Source: Hexactinellida sp. DTS-2022
Taxonomy: Eukaryota > Porifera > Hexactinellida
Assembly (NCBI GenBank): GCA_028753945.1
Contig: JAPNXP010000004.1
Coordinates: forward strand, 3,782,001-3,846,000
Direction of reading: 5' to 3'
Length of the DNA stretch: 64,000 nt
The notes under the pieces were generated by a model. It saw only the letters and a program-made list of their open reading frames with translations. It searched no databases and had not been told where the DNA came from. The translations under genes were made by a program, and so were the position numbers. How positions within the stretch are numbered: position 1 is the stretch's first letter; every line of letters starts with the position of its first letter. Positions 34,728 through 46,986 of the stretch are shown here, in pieces.

Positions 34728-34903
34728 AAGGCAGTGATTCTAATACTGGGCCACTATACTATAGTATAGTCGGCACAGTAAAAATAATAATAAAGGCAGT
34801 GATTCCAATACTGGGCCACTATACTATAGTATAGTCGGCACAGTAATAATAAAGGCAGCGATTCCAATACTGGGCCACTATACTATAGTATAGTCGGCAC
34901 AGT
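34728..34903 (+). repeat. Three palindrome cassettes
   Basis: Three intact 35-bp cassettes separated by (TAA)n-aaggcag linkers, between head and hairpin. Confidence 0.92.
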
Positions 34904-37064
34904 AAAAAAAAATTGCAGCTGTGCCGACGCATGTTCCTTTGGTGGCACTATATTTGGTGGTGCTTTATTGATAGTGCCTCTATAGGAACATGCTGTCGGC
35001 TCAGCTGGAATTTTGGATTTTTTTTCGCCATGTCATCATCACTATGAAGGTGTTAAATTATTTCAGAAAGGTGTTTCAAAAGGCAACGACCCTTAGTGAG
35101 TTGGAAGTCTCCATTTAGCTCAATATATTTGAGAGATATTCAAGTTTCAGTAGAATATAATCTGTGATGACTCAGCATTTTTTAAGTGCGTGTTGGGTAT
35201 TCACCCAACTCCAACCAACCCATGCGAATTATTTAATTCACAAAATTGTAAAATACATTTTTTTGACGATGTCATCATCACCTCAAGGTGTCAAGACCCA
35301 CTTGTATAGGTGGCATAAGGACCAATTGATAAATTGAAAGTTTGTTTCTATCTTGTATCATCTCTGAGATTAATGAAATTTAGCTAATTAGTATAAATAT
35401 TTAATTAATACATTAATAATTTAACACTATTATTATGTACAGCAAAATAAATTATGTTCAATTATTGCACTTATTATTAATTTAAATCGAATTTCACTAT
35501 CATATTTGAATTCAGCGCACTCGATAACCCCAATAATCCAATTGGAACCGTCTATAAGTTAAATACAAAAGGAATTAATTATAATTAATTAAGTCAGTAC
35601 ATTAATTGTGCAAGAATATTCTCGCCGAAATAAATATAATCACTTAATCTGTCGTTGTTGTGGAATGTAAAATCTTAACGGTTCTATCATAAACCATCTT
35701 TAGTTTAATGCCATTCATTCATTATGTATTGATAATAAATTATATTATTAGTTATTTATATTAGCAATGTTATCCACGGTTGAGTTGAATTAAGTCAACA
35801 AATTCCTTATATTATATTATTTAATTTAATCCATTGTATGGTAAATTAAATAGAAGCCAGCTAGAATTCACAAGTTAAATCAATATAATTGTAGCAAGTT
35901 GAAACAATAGTGTAAGATTTAACACTTTCAATGGAACTGAAGTGTTAGTAAACAAAGGAAACTTGCAACTCTATTGTGGCACTAACGAATCCCAATTTAA
36001 AAATTCGTGCACTGTGAAAAGGTGTACAATTTAATTCTCTATCCGTACATGTAAATTTTTTCAAGCTCAATATTAATTATTTCATGTTATGAGCTATAAT
36101 TAGTTTAAATAGGTGTTGAAATCATTTGATAAAAAATCGTAACCCCAGGTGCAAATTAGACGGTCCCTCCGCAACTACATGCCAAGTTTCAGCCCTCAAT
36201 GTATAAAGGTGTGCCCAGGGCACCGTCTACGGAGAAAAAAATCCAAAATTGCAGCTGTGCCGACGCATGTTCCTTTGGTGGCACTATATTTTGGTGGTGG
36301 TTTATTGATAGTGCCTCCAATGGAACATGCTGTCGGCACACGCTGCAATTTTGGATTTTTTTCGCCATGTCATCATCACTATGAAGGTGTTAAACTATTT
36401 CAGAAAAGTGATTCAAAAGGCAACGACCCTTAGTGAGTTGGAAGTTTCGTTTTAGCTCACTTCATTTGAGAGATATTCAAGTTTCAGTAGAATATAATAT
36501 GTGCTGAGTCAGCATTGTTTAGGTGCCGTTTGTGTATTCACCCAACTCCTACCAACCCATGCGAATTTTGTAATTCACAAAATTGTAAAAATACATTTTT
36601 TTGACGATGTCATAATCACCTCAAGGTGTCAAGACCCACTTGTATAGGTGGTACCTGGCATAAGGACCAATTGATAAATTGAAAGTTGTTTCTATCTTGT
36701 ATCATCTCTGAGATTAATGAAATTTAGCTAATTAGTATAAATATTTAATTAATTTATTAATTATTTAACACCATTATTATATACAGCAAAATATATTAAG
36801 TTCAATTATTTGCAATTATTATTAATTTAAATTGAATTTCACTATAATATTTGAATTCCACGCACTCGATATAATCCCAATAATCTATTTTGAACCATCT
36901 CTATACGGTAAACACAGAGCGAATTAATTAGAATTAAATATGTCAGTACATTAATTGTGCAGGAATATTCTCGCCGAAATAAATATAATCACTTAATCTG
37001 TCGTTGTTGTGGTATGTAAAATCTTAACGGTTCTATCATAAACATCTTTAGTTTAATGCCATTC

Positions 37065-37132
37065 CATAGCATTCTATACATAAGGCAATGGTGCTGATTG
37101 ATGGACTTGGACCTGGGATTTGTTAGGTCAGT
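37065..37132 (+). repeat. P-element left terminal inverted repeat
   Basis: Starts CATAGCATTC and ends GGTCAGT, the inverse of 40138-40205 with one mismatch. At 68 bp it is about twice the 31 bp of the Drosophila P element. Confidence 0.95.
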
Positions 37133-39077
37133 TACTTTGGTTTTAGATCTAAATCCCAATACAGTTCTAAATTAATGTAGACTATCAATGTGAAGGGAAA
37201 TAATTGATAATCCACCACCCTTCTAAGAAAATTACGATTTGTAGGGATATATTTTTTATTTAATGTAATTTATATATATAAATATACTAATTATAACATA
37301 AAATAAGTATAAAAGCAACAATCAAAGAGAATACATAGTATGAAGGTAAATTAATAGAATAGTGATCTGAGTTCTACTAGAAGAGCAGTTAAAAGCAGTA
37401 GTACATCTATGACGACAGGGGGAGGCAATGTGGTTACGATGTGTCGGTTTCCTGAATGAGCGGATGGATTGTTGGTGTTAGTGGAGCTCCTCGTCTAAAT
37501 GATAGTAATGTAGAGAATACAGTCAAATGATGGTAGTATAGTAGATGCGCACTGGTATATCGGCATGTCAGGAAGCTATCTATAAGATTAGAAGAATTAT
37601 GTACTGAATTTTTTAAGTTTGCTATTATCTCGACCAATAACTATCGAATTAAAGTTTCTAACCTTCTTCGATAAAATACAATTAGCTACAGTAGTATAAA
37701 TTTTTTTAAGAATTTCCCATTTTGGAATCATACAAACACACCATTGCCTCCATATTTCACTATACTTTTCTTCTACAATAATAAGTGACAACTGAACCAA
37801 ATTCCGACGGCAGGATCCCTCGTAAAATAGTTTACTTAAATGTGAATGGTTATCGATTTTCAAAAATATTTCATACATTATGATGAGAGATTGGTAGACA
37901 ATTTCAGATGGATACTTAAGTGAGCCTCTATCAAGGAATTCAATCATTGAAAATCCGGTGTCGTTAATAACTTGAATATCTTTGGGAGATGTTAAAAAAT
38001 CTTTGCAGTGTCGACATTCTTTAGAATTTTTAAGATACCAAAAGATTGCATACCCAGCAACGTAATTTAGGCATTAAATTTGCGAATTATCAAATATAGG
38101 GTTAGGAATGTTAAGTATTTCACTTGTAACATACTCAAAATCAAACTCTGGGTGCATTTCTTCATCGTCCTCCTGTGTAAAATTTTTCAAATATTATTTA
38201 AGAGATATTTTATCAGACTGTTGATTTAAGTTAAAAAATTTGAGGAGATTAGATAATTGAAGTCGACGTTCACTCTCCAAAATTTGACAGTAAGATATAT
38301 TATAGTTTGAACCAGACATTTGACGATATAGACCGAAATGATGTTCTAATGGGTCATTTTGTATTCGAGAAGTCAGCAAATATTCAAAACCGCATTCAAG
38401 GGTCAATCTCTGTACTAAGAGAGGGAGGGCAATACAAGTGTGTCTAAAACTAGTGAATGTTTGTGGTGTAAGCTTCCCTCTAGACGTGGGAAGTAATTTC
38501 CAACAATCCAGCCATTTAACTACATGGTCCAAAAAGGATAATCTCGGATCGTTCACGCGAAGCGGAGCAAAATTTGGATTGTTGAAGCGAATATCTTTTC
38601 CGACCCAATTAACATTGAAAATGTTCCAGATTTTATTTATCAAATGTATGAATTTGACGATATGGCGATTTTCATTTGTTGTATTCTCATTATAGAAACT
38701 AGAAAGCCCCGCTGCTGTTGATTCATGAAAGATCTTAAGAGCTAAGTTTACATTTTGTCGCTCTAAATGAGATGGCCAACATGCTTTTGATGTTAGTTTT
38801 GGGGCTCTCTTAATTATGGAAAATTTGTCAGCTTTAAATAAGGTTCTGAGGTCGTAAAATGCTGCAAAGCATATTGGAGGGTATTTTGACTTAGTCAATT
38901 CCCTCGGATCCAAGATAATATTAGCAACAGGTATAGAAACTTTAAGCTGAGTAGATGGTATGATTACTGGTAGTGGAATATCATCGGTGCAAGTCTCAAA
39001 ATCAGGATAAATAAAAGTTTTCTCAAAGTCTTTTAAATTTAACCAGTTATTACGAATTGATTTCATAATGTGGACTA

Positions 39078-39644
39078 TGTCAAAGAATAAAATAAGGTTG
39101 CGCGTTGGGTTACATGGATGTACAACTCGCGGTTGCAACATTTTCGCGTCATATGAAAATTAATAAAAATTCGCGAGATCGGAATGGTGACGTTTTTATT
39201 ATCAAATGTTTTGATGTACAAATCATCGTTAACTAATACAGATCGGTCGATGAAAGGTCCGGTTTCTAAAATAACGATTTTTATAAAAAATAAAGGGGTG
39301 TTGTTAGACACATTAGTTATCCAGCCGTTTGGTAGGTCGATTAAATTTAGCTTAGAAAGAAGATCAGAATATGAATTAACTAGGAACTTATCCACCGTTT
39401 CTTCGTTGTCAGTTATGCTCTTGGAGTATGCAGATTCCATCAGCAGTCGTTCTTTATCATCTAGGCATAGTCTCTTTGGCTTGGAATTGAATTCAGAAAG
39501 ATAGGAAGGACAGTTGGGAAAAATGCTGGGTACTGCTGTCTTCTTCAGAGCTATTCTCTCTCTGGAAACTGTAACAGTATGAATCCCGTCATTGTAGGAT
39601 ATGGTCCTTTCGATGTCATCTTCTTTGAAATGACGAATGCATAC
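39078..39644 (-). CDS. P-element transposase exon 2, truncated frame
   Basis: Begins VCIRHFKEDDIERT, passes AVPSIFPNCP, a charged likely coiled-coil stretch (KERLLMESAYSKSITDNEET) and LPNGWITNVSNN, and ends at a stop after the inferred deletion junction; the last ~30 residues are out of frame with the rest of the family. Confidence 0.75.
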
Positions 39645-39699
39645 CTAAAGAAACTAATGTAAATATGGTAATCAATAATTGGAAATTATAGATACTTAC
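39645..39699 (-). other. 55-bp intron in the P-element transposase
   Basis: GTAAGTATC start, TTTCTTTAG end. Splicing is required to bring in the VCIRHF zinc ligands. Confidence 0.75.
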
Positions 39700-39855
39700 C
39701 CTCATCTGCTTGTTGGTTTCATAGTCCTTCCGTGGCCGTGGAATTGCCCTGAACCATTCTTCAAGTAACTTCGGGTCTCTTGGGAAATGAAAAGCGGAGA
39801 TAGACTCATCTTGGCTTTTATAATTAGACTTGCAGCCTGGGACAACACAAGACAT
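39700..39855 (-). CDS. THAP exon 1 of the P-element transposase
   Basis: 52 codons, MSCVVPGCKSNYK to NKQMR, ending at a GTAAGT donor. Holds the first two zinc-binding Cys and the invariant Trp. Intact on its own, so a THAP-only DNA-binding protein is conceivable. Confidence 0.85.
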
Positions 39856-40137
39856 GCTATTAGAAGTTTCTAATGAATTGTATTGTTGGGGAACGTTTCT
39901 GATGAAGATAGTGTCGTGAAATGAATTTAACAGTGATTTTTAAAACTTTTTAACTAGGTAGTAAAATAATATATAAATATTATGGTTGGTTAAAAATTAG
40001 ATAATCACAAGTTTTCGACATTCCTTCCTATGTACCATTTTTGGTGCAAATTGATGTAGAATGAATTATAATGGTTAGTTTAGGGTGTACAATGCTAAAT
40101 GCCAGCAGTAAATAAGCTTTACGCAAAATTTAATTTG

Positions 40138-40205
40138 ACTGACCTAACAAATCCCTGGTCCAAGTCCATCAATCAGCACCATTGCCTTATGTATAGAATG
40201 CTATG
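40138..40205 (-). repeat. P-element right terminal inverted repeat
   Basis: Reverse complement of the left repeat with T/A difference at position 50; followed by GCCATTC. Confidence 0.95.
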
Positions 40206-43200
40206 GCCATTCATTCATTACTTATTGATAATAAATTAAATTATTAGTTATTTATTTTAGCAATGTTATCCACGGTGATTTGAGTTTAGTCAACAAATTC
40301 CTTATATCATTATATTTTATTTAATCCATTGTATAGTAATACTACAATTAAATAGAAGCCAGCTGGAATTTATAAGTTGAATCAATATATTTATCTCAAG
40401 TTGAAACAATAGAGTAAGATTTAACAAGTTAAATCAATATAATTATAACAAGTTGTAACAATGGAATTAGATTCAATATAATTATTACAAGTTGAAACAA
40501 TAGAATTATATTTAACAGTTTTATTGAATCTGAAGTGTGAGAAAATACAGGAGATTGGTACCCCAATTAAGGCACAAATCTAGGCCAAATTGAAATTTTT
40601 TGATTTGCTAAAAGGTGTAGAATTTAATTATCTATCCGTACATGTAAAATTTATCAAGCTCACTATTAATTATTTAATGTTATGAGCCATAATTAGTTTA
40701 AATAGGTGTTAAAATTATTTGATCAAAAATCGTAACCCCAGGTGCAAATTAGACGGTCACTCGGCAACTACATGCCAAGTTTCAGCCCTTAATGTATACT
40801 GGTGTGGCCAGGGCACCTGCTACGGAAAAATACTAAAAATAAAAAATCCAAAATTGCAGCTGTGCCGACGCATGTTCCTTTGGTGGCACTATATTTTGGT
40901 GGTGGTTTATTGATAGTGCCTCCAAAGGAACATGCTGTCGGCACAGGCTGCAATTTTGGATTTTTTTTTCGCCATGTCATCATCACTATGAAGGTGTCAA
41001 ATTATTTCAAAACGGTGTTACACAAGGCATCGACCCTTAGAGTGGTGGAAGTTTCCATTTAGTTCACTTCATTTTAGAGATATTCAAGTTTGAGTAGAAT
41101 ATAATAGCTGATGACTCAGCATTTTTTATGTGAGTGTTGGGTCATCACACAACATCAACTGACCCATTTTAAATATCGAATTAACAAAATTGTAAAAACA
41201 CATTTTTTTAGCGATGTCATCATCACCTCAAGGTGTCAAGGCCCACTTGTATAGGTGGCACGTGCCATAAGGACCAATTGATAAATTGAAAGTTTGTTTC
41301 TATCTTCTATGATCTCTGAGATTTATGATATTTAGCCAATTAGTATAAAAATGTAATTAATGTATTAATTATTTAACACCATTATTATATACAGCAAAAT
41401 AAATTAAGTTCAAATATTTGCAATTAATAATAATTTAAATTGAATTTCACCATAATATTTGAATTCCACGCACTCGATAACCCCAATAATCTAATTGGAA
41501 CCGTCTCTATAAGTTAAATACAAAAGGAATGAATTATAATAAATTACGTCAGTACATTAATTGTGCAAGAATATTCTCGCCGAAATAAATATAATCACTT
41601 AATCTGTCGTTGTTGTGGAATGTAAAATCTTAACGGTTCATCATAAACCATCTTTAGTTTAATGCCATTCATTCATTACTTATTGATAATAAATTAAATT
41701 ATTAGTTATTTATTTTAGCAATGTTATCCACGGTGAGTTGAGTAAAGTCAACAAATTCCTTATATAAATTAATTTAATTTAATCCATTGTATAGTAATGC
41801 TACAATTAAATAGAAGCCAGCTGGAATTTATAAGTTGAATCAATTTAATTATCGCAAGTTGAATCAATAGAGTAGGATTTAACAAGTTAAATCAATATAA
41901 TTATTACAAGTTAAAACAATGGAATTAGATTTAACACTTTTACAGAAATTGAAATTTTGAGTAAAAAAGAAATTTCAACCCCCATTTATGGCAAAAATTA
42001 AAGCCATTTTTGAAAGTTTTCTTCTCCCAACAGACGCAGAATTTTAAGATTAATCCAAATATGAAATAAAATTTGGGGGTTTAGTAAAACATATTTTGAG
42101 TTATGGACCAGACAAATTTTGAAAGGTGTTAAAGATGTGTCAAAAATGTGTTAATTGAAAATCGTAACCCCAGGTGCAAATTAGACGGTCCCATCGCACC
42201 TACATCCCAAGTTTCAGCCCATAATGTAAACAGGTGTGGCCAGGGCACCTGCTACGGAGAAATAAAAATAATAATAAAAATCCAAAATTGCAGTCTGTGC
42301 CGACGCATGTTCCTTTGGTGGCAGTATATTTTTTGGTTGTTTATTGATAGTGCCTCCAAAGGAACATGCTGTCGGCACAGGCTGCAATTTGGGATTTTTT
42401 TTCGCCAAGTCATCATCACCATGAAGTTGTTAAATTATTTCAGAAAGGTGTTCCAGAAGGCAACGACCCTTAATGAGTTGGAAGTTTCCATTTAGCTCAC
42501 TTCATTTGAGAGATATTCAAGTTTAGTAGAATATAATCTGTGATGATTCAGCATTTTTTAAGTGCGTGTTGGATATTCACCCAACTCCAAGCAACCCATG
42601 CAAATTATTTAATTTACAAAATTGTAAAATACATTTTTTTGAAGATGTCATCATCACCTCAAGGTGTCAAGACCCGCTTGTATAGGTGGTACGTGGCATA
42701 AGGATCAATTGATAAATTGGAAGTTTGTTTCTATCTGACATAATTTCTGAGATTAATGAAATTTAGCTAATTAGTATAAATATTTAATTAATTTATTAAT
42801 AATTTAACACCAATATTATGTACATCAAAATAAATTAAGTTCAATTATTTGAAATAATTATTAATCTAAATTGAATTTAATTATCATATTTGAATTCAGC
42901 GCACTCGATAACCCCACTAATCTATTTGGAACCATCTCTATGAGCGAATTAACTAGAATAAAATTCGTCATGTATCCATTGTGCAAGAATGTTCTAAGCA
43001 GAAATAGATATAATCACATAATCTGTCGTTGTTATGGAATGTAGAATCTTAGATTTCAATTATAAAATAGAAGCCTACTCAATCTCACAAGTTGAATCAC
43101 TAGAATTATCGCAAGGTGAAACAATAGAATTAGATTTAACACTTTCAATTGAACTGAAGTGTTAGTAAACAAAGGAAACTAGCAACTCAATTGTGGCACT

Positions 43201-44304
43201 AACGAAACCCAATTAAAAAATCCGTGCAATGTGAAAAGGTGTAGAATTTAATTCTCTATCCGTACATGTAAATTCTATCAAGCTCAATATTAATTATTTC
43301 ATGTTATGAGCTATAATTAGTTTAAATAGGTGTTGAAATCATTTGATAAAAAATCGTAACCCCAGGTGCAAATTATACGGTCACTCCGCAACTACATGCC
43401 AAGTTTCAGCCCTCAATGTATACAGGTGTTGCCAGGGCATCACCTACCGAGAAAAAAATAATAATAAAATCCAAAATTGCACCCTGTGCCGACGCATGTT
43501 CCTTTGGTGGCACTATATTTTGTTTTTTGTTTATTGATAGTGCCTCCAAAGGAACATGCTGTCGGCGCAGGCTGCAATTTTGGATTTTTTTTCGCCAAGT
43601 CATCAACGCCCAAGGTGTGAAGAAGCATTTGTTAATTGGCCCGAGTCACAAGGAACGGTAGATAAATTTGAAGTTTGTTTCTATCATAAACCATCTAGAG
43701 TTTAATGCCATTCATTCATTATGTATTGATAATAAATTATATTATTAGTTATTTATATTAGCATTGTTATCCACGGTTGAGTTGAATTAAGTCAACAAAT
43801 TCCTTATATTATATTATTTTATTGAATCCATTGTATGGTAAATTAAATAGAAGCCAGCTGCAATTTCTAAGTTAAATCAATTTAATTATCGCAAGTTGAA
43901 TCAATAGAGTAAGATTTAACAAGTTAAATCAATATTATTATTACAAGTTGAAACAATGGAATTAGATTTAACAGTTATACTGAAACTGAAGTGTGAGTAA
44001 ACAAAGAAATTTCAACCCCCATTTATGGCAGAAATAAAACTCTTTATTGAAAGTTTTCTTCTCCCATCAGACGCAGAATTTTATGGTGAATCCAAATGTG
44101 AAATAAAATTTGGGGGTTTAGTAAAACATATTTTATGTTATGGACCAGAAAAATTTTGAAAGGTGTTAAAGATGTGTCAAAAATTTGTTAGTCAAAAATC
44201 GTAACCCCAGGTGCAAATTAGACGGTCCCATCGCACCTACATGCCAAGTTTCAGCCCATCAACTATAAAGCTCTGGCCAGGGCACCGTCTACGGAGAAAA
44301 AAAA

Positions 44305-45540
44305 AATCCAAAATTGCACCCTGTGCCGACGCATGTTCCTTTGGTGGCACAATATTTTGTTGGTTGTTTATTGATAGTGCCTCCAAAAGAACTTGCTGTC
44401 GGCGCAGGCAGTAATTTTGGATTTTTTTTTCGCCATGTCATCAACACTATGAAGGTGTTAAATTATTTCAAAAAGGTGTTACAGAAGGCATCGACCCTTA
44501 GAGTGGAGGAAGTTTCCATTTAGTTCACATAATTTTAGAGATATTCAAGTTTGAGTAGAATATAATAGCTGATGACTCAGCATTTTTTATGTGAGTGTTG
44601 GGTCATCACCCAACATCAACTAACCCATTTTAAATATCGAATTAACAAAATTGTAAAAATACATTTATTTGACGATGTCATCATCACCTCAAGGTTTCAA
44701 GACCCATTTGTTGAGGTGTTATGTGGCATAAGGACCAATTGATAAATTGAAAGTTTGTTTCTATCTTGTATTATCTCTGAGATTAATGAAATTTAGCTAA
44801 TTAGTATAAATATTTTATTTATTAATTTATTATTTAGCACCATTATTATATACAGCAAAATAAATTAAGTTCAATTATTTGCAATTATTATTAATTTAAA
44901 TTGAATTTCACTATAATATTTGAATTCCACGCACTCGATAACCCCAATAATCTATTTGGAACCGTCTATAAGTTAAATACAAAATGAATTAATTATAATT
45001 AATTAAGTCAGTACATTAATTGTGCAAGAATATTCTCGCCGAAATAAATATAATCACTTAATCTGTCGTTGTTGTGGAATGTAAAATCTTAACGGTTCTA
45101 TCATAAACCATCTTTAGTTTAATGCCATTCATTCATTATGTATTGATAATAAATTATATTATTAGTTATTTATATTAGCAATGTTATCCACGGTTGAGTT
45201 GAATTAAGTCAACAAATTCCTTATATTATATTATTTAATTTAATCCATTGTATGGTAAATTAAATAGAAGCCAGCTAGAATTCACAAGTTAAATCAATAT
45301 AATTGTAGCAAGTTGAAACAATAGTGTAAGATTTAACAACTTAAATCAATATAAATATTACAAGTTGAAACAATGGAATTAGATTTCACAGTTTTACTGA
45401 AATTGAAGTGTGAGTAAACAAAGAAATTTCAACCCCCATTTATGGCAGAAATAAAACTCTTTATTGAAAGTTTTCTTCTCCCATCAGACGCAGAATTTTA
45501 TGGTGAATCCAAATGTGAAATAAAATTTAGGGGTTTAGTA
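44305..45540 (+). repeat. Segmental duplicate of 49,494-50,705
   Basis: Shared diagnostic variants: 'ggcacaatattttg', 'agaacttgctgtcggcgc', 'tttagcaccattattat', 'aaaatgaattaattata', 'ccagctagaattcacaag'. Offset about 5.19 kb. Confidence 0.85.
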
Positions 45541-46591
45541 AAACATATTTTGTGTTATGGACCAGACAAATTTTGAAAGGTGTTAAAGATGTGTCAAAAA
45601 TTTGTTAATCAAAAATCGTAACCCCAGGTGCAAATCAGACGTCGACTCCGAACCAACATTCCAAGTTTTAGCCCTCTATGTACATAGGTGTGGCCAGGGC
45701 ACCTGCTACGGAGAAATAAAAATAATAAAAAATCCAAAATTGCAGCTGTGCCGACGCATGTTCCTTTGGTGGCACTATATTTTGTTGGTGGGTCATTGAT
45801 AGTGCCTCCAAAAGAACATGCTGTCAGCACATCTGCAATTTTGGATTTTTTTTCGCCAAGTCATCAACGCCTCAAGGTGTCATGATCCATTTGTTAATTG
45901 ATCCGAGCCACAAGGACGGGAGATAAATTTGAAGTTTGTTTCTATCATAAACCATCTTGAGTTTAATGCCATTCATTCATTATGTATTGATAATAAATTA
46001 TATTATTAGTTATTTATTTTAGCAATGTTATCCATGGTTGGTTGAGTTGAGTCAACAAATTCCTTATATTATATTATTTAATTTAATCAATTGTATAGTA
46101 ATACTAAAATTAAATAGAAGCCAGCTGGAATTTATAAGTTAAATCAATATAATTATCGCAAGTTGAATCACTAGAGTAGGATTTAACAAGTTAAATCAAT
46201 ATAATTATTACAAGTTGAAACAATAGAATTAGATTTAACACTTTACTGAAATTGAAGTGTCAGTAAACAAAGAAATTTCAACCCCCATTTATGGCAGAAA
46301 TTGACCCCTTTATTGAAAAATTTCTTCTCCCATCAGACGCAGAATTTTATGGCGAATCCAAATGTGAAATAAAATTTTGGGGTTTAGTAAAACATTTTTT
46401 GAGTTATGGACCAGACAAATTTTGAAAGGTGTTAAAGATGTGTCAAGAATTTGTTAATACAAAATCGTAACCCCAGGTGCAAATTAGACGTCGACTCCGA
46501 ATCTACATGCCAAGTTTCAGCCCTCTATGTATACAGGTGTGGCCAGGGCACCTGCTACGGAGAAATAATAATAATAATAAAAATAATAATA

Positions 46592-46986
46592 AAGGCAGTG
46601 ATTCTAATACTGGGCCACTATACTATAGTATAGTCGGCACAGTAAAAATAAAAATAAAGGCAGTAAGATTAGAACTGGGCCACTATACTATAGTATAGTC
46701 GGCACAGTAAAAATAATAAAAATAATAAAGGCAGTGATTCCAATACTGGGCCACTATACTATAGTATAGTCGGCACAGTAAAAATAATAATAATAATAAT
46801 ATAAATAATATAGGCAGTGATTCTAATACTGGGCCACTATACTATAGTATAGTCGGCACAGTAATAAAGGCAGTGATTCCAATACTGGGCCACTATACTA
46901 TAGTATAGTCGGCACAGTAAAAATAATAATAATAAAGGCAGTGATTCCAATACTGGGCCACTATACTATAGTATAGTCGGCACAGT
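46592..46986 (+). repeat. Six palindrome cassettes in tandem
   Basis: Six copies alternate linker types (gattctaat, aagattagaa, gattccaat) and (TAA)n lengths; same orientation, between head and hairpin. Confidence 0.93.

Larger units (their letters stand above)
27313..37064 (+). repeat. Complex repeat array, block 2, plus orientation
   Basis: Eight hairpins at alternating short (~0.85-1.0 kb) and long (~1.35-1.5 kb) spacing. The long form carries an extra arm with 'gatgactcagcattttt', 'gtcatcacccaac', 'tttttttgacgatgtcat' and 'ctgtcgttgttgtgg'. The P element interrupts the last unit at 'gtttaatgccattc'. No gene. Confidence 0.9.
37597..39855 (-). pseudogene. THAP-domain P-element transposase, inactivated
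   Basis: Exon 1 (39855-39700) and exon 2 (from 39644) join across a 55-bp GT-AG intron to complete a THAP zinc finger: CVVPGC, FHFP, W in EEWFRAIP, then C-x2-H in VCIRHF, and AVPSIF. After LPNGWITN the frame stops at 39,075. Another frame resumes with HPCNPTRN and FDIVHIMKSIRNNW (RNase H-like segment with a catalytic Asp), and CGFEYLLTSRIQNDPLEHHF (catalytic Glu). The segment before the FDIVH block, which should carry the first catalytic Asp, is absent, so an internal deletion near 39.15 kb is inferred. In-frame TAA codons at 38,194-38,196 and 38,074-38,076 separate this from the C-terminal NYVAGYAIFWYLK, CRHC and DRGSLKYPSEIVYQ segments. It is not a functional transposase. Confidence 0.88.
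37065..40205 (-). mobile_element. P-superfamily DNA transposon, 3,141 bp, broken
   Basis: Terminal inverted repeats of 68 bp (37065-37132 and 40138-40205), identical except at position 50, begin CATAGCATTCTATACATAAG. GCCATTC (7 bp) is repeated on each side; removing one copy restores the sequence of other array units, 'aatgccattcattcatta'. P elements make 8-bp duplications, so one base was lost or the boundary is shifted. Inside is a THAP-type transposase on the minus strand. Noncoding ends: 37,133-37,596 and 39,856-40,137. Confidence 0.93.

Noticed and set aside
20261-36433. CRISPR-like array of repeats
   Set aside because: Spacing is 0.85-1.5 kb with conserved intervening DNA, in a eukaryotic context; cassettes are joined by microsatellite linkers, not unique spacers.
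38170-38230. Intron removing the first in-frame stop of the P transposase
   Set aside because: A TTTACACAG acceptor exists at about 38,173, but no suitable donor precedes it and the frame is the same on both sides, so a plain nonsense codon is simpler.
37597-39855. Host THAP9-like domesticated gene
   Set aside because: It sits between 68-bp inverted repeats with a target duplication inside a repeat unit and has stops and a deletion.
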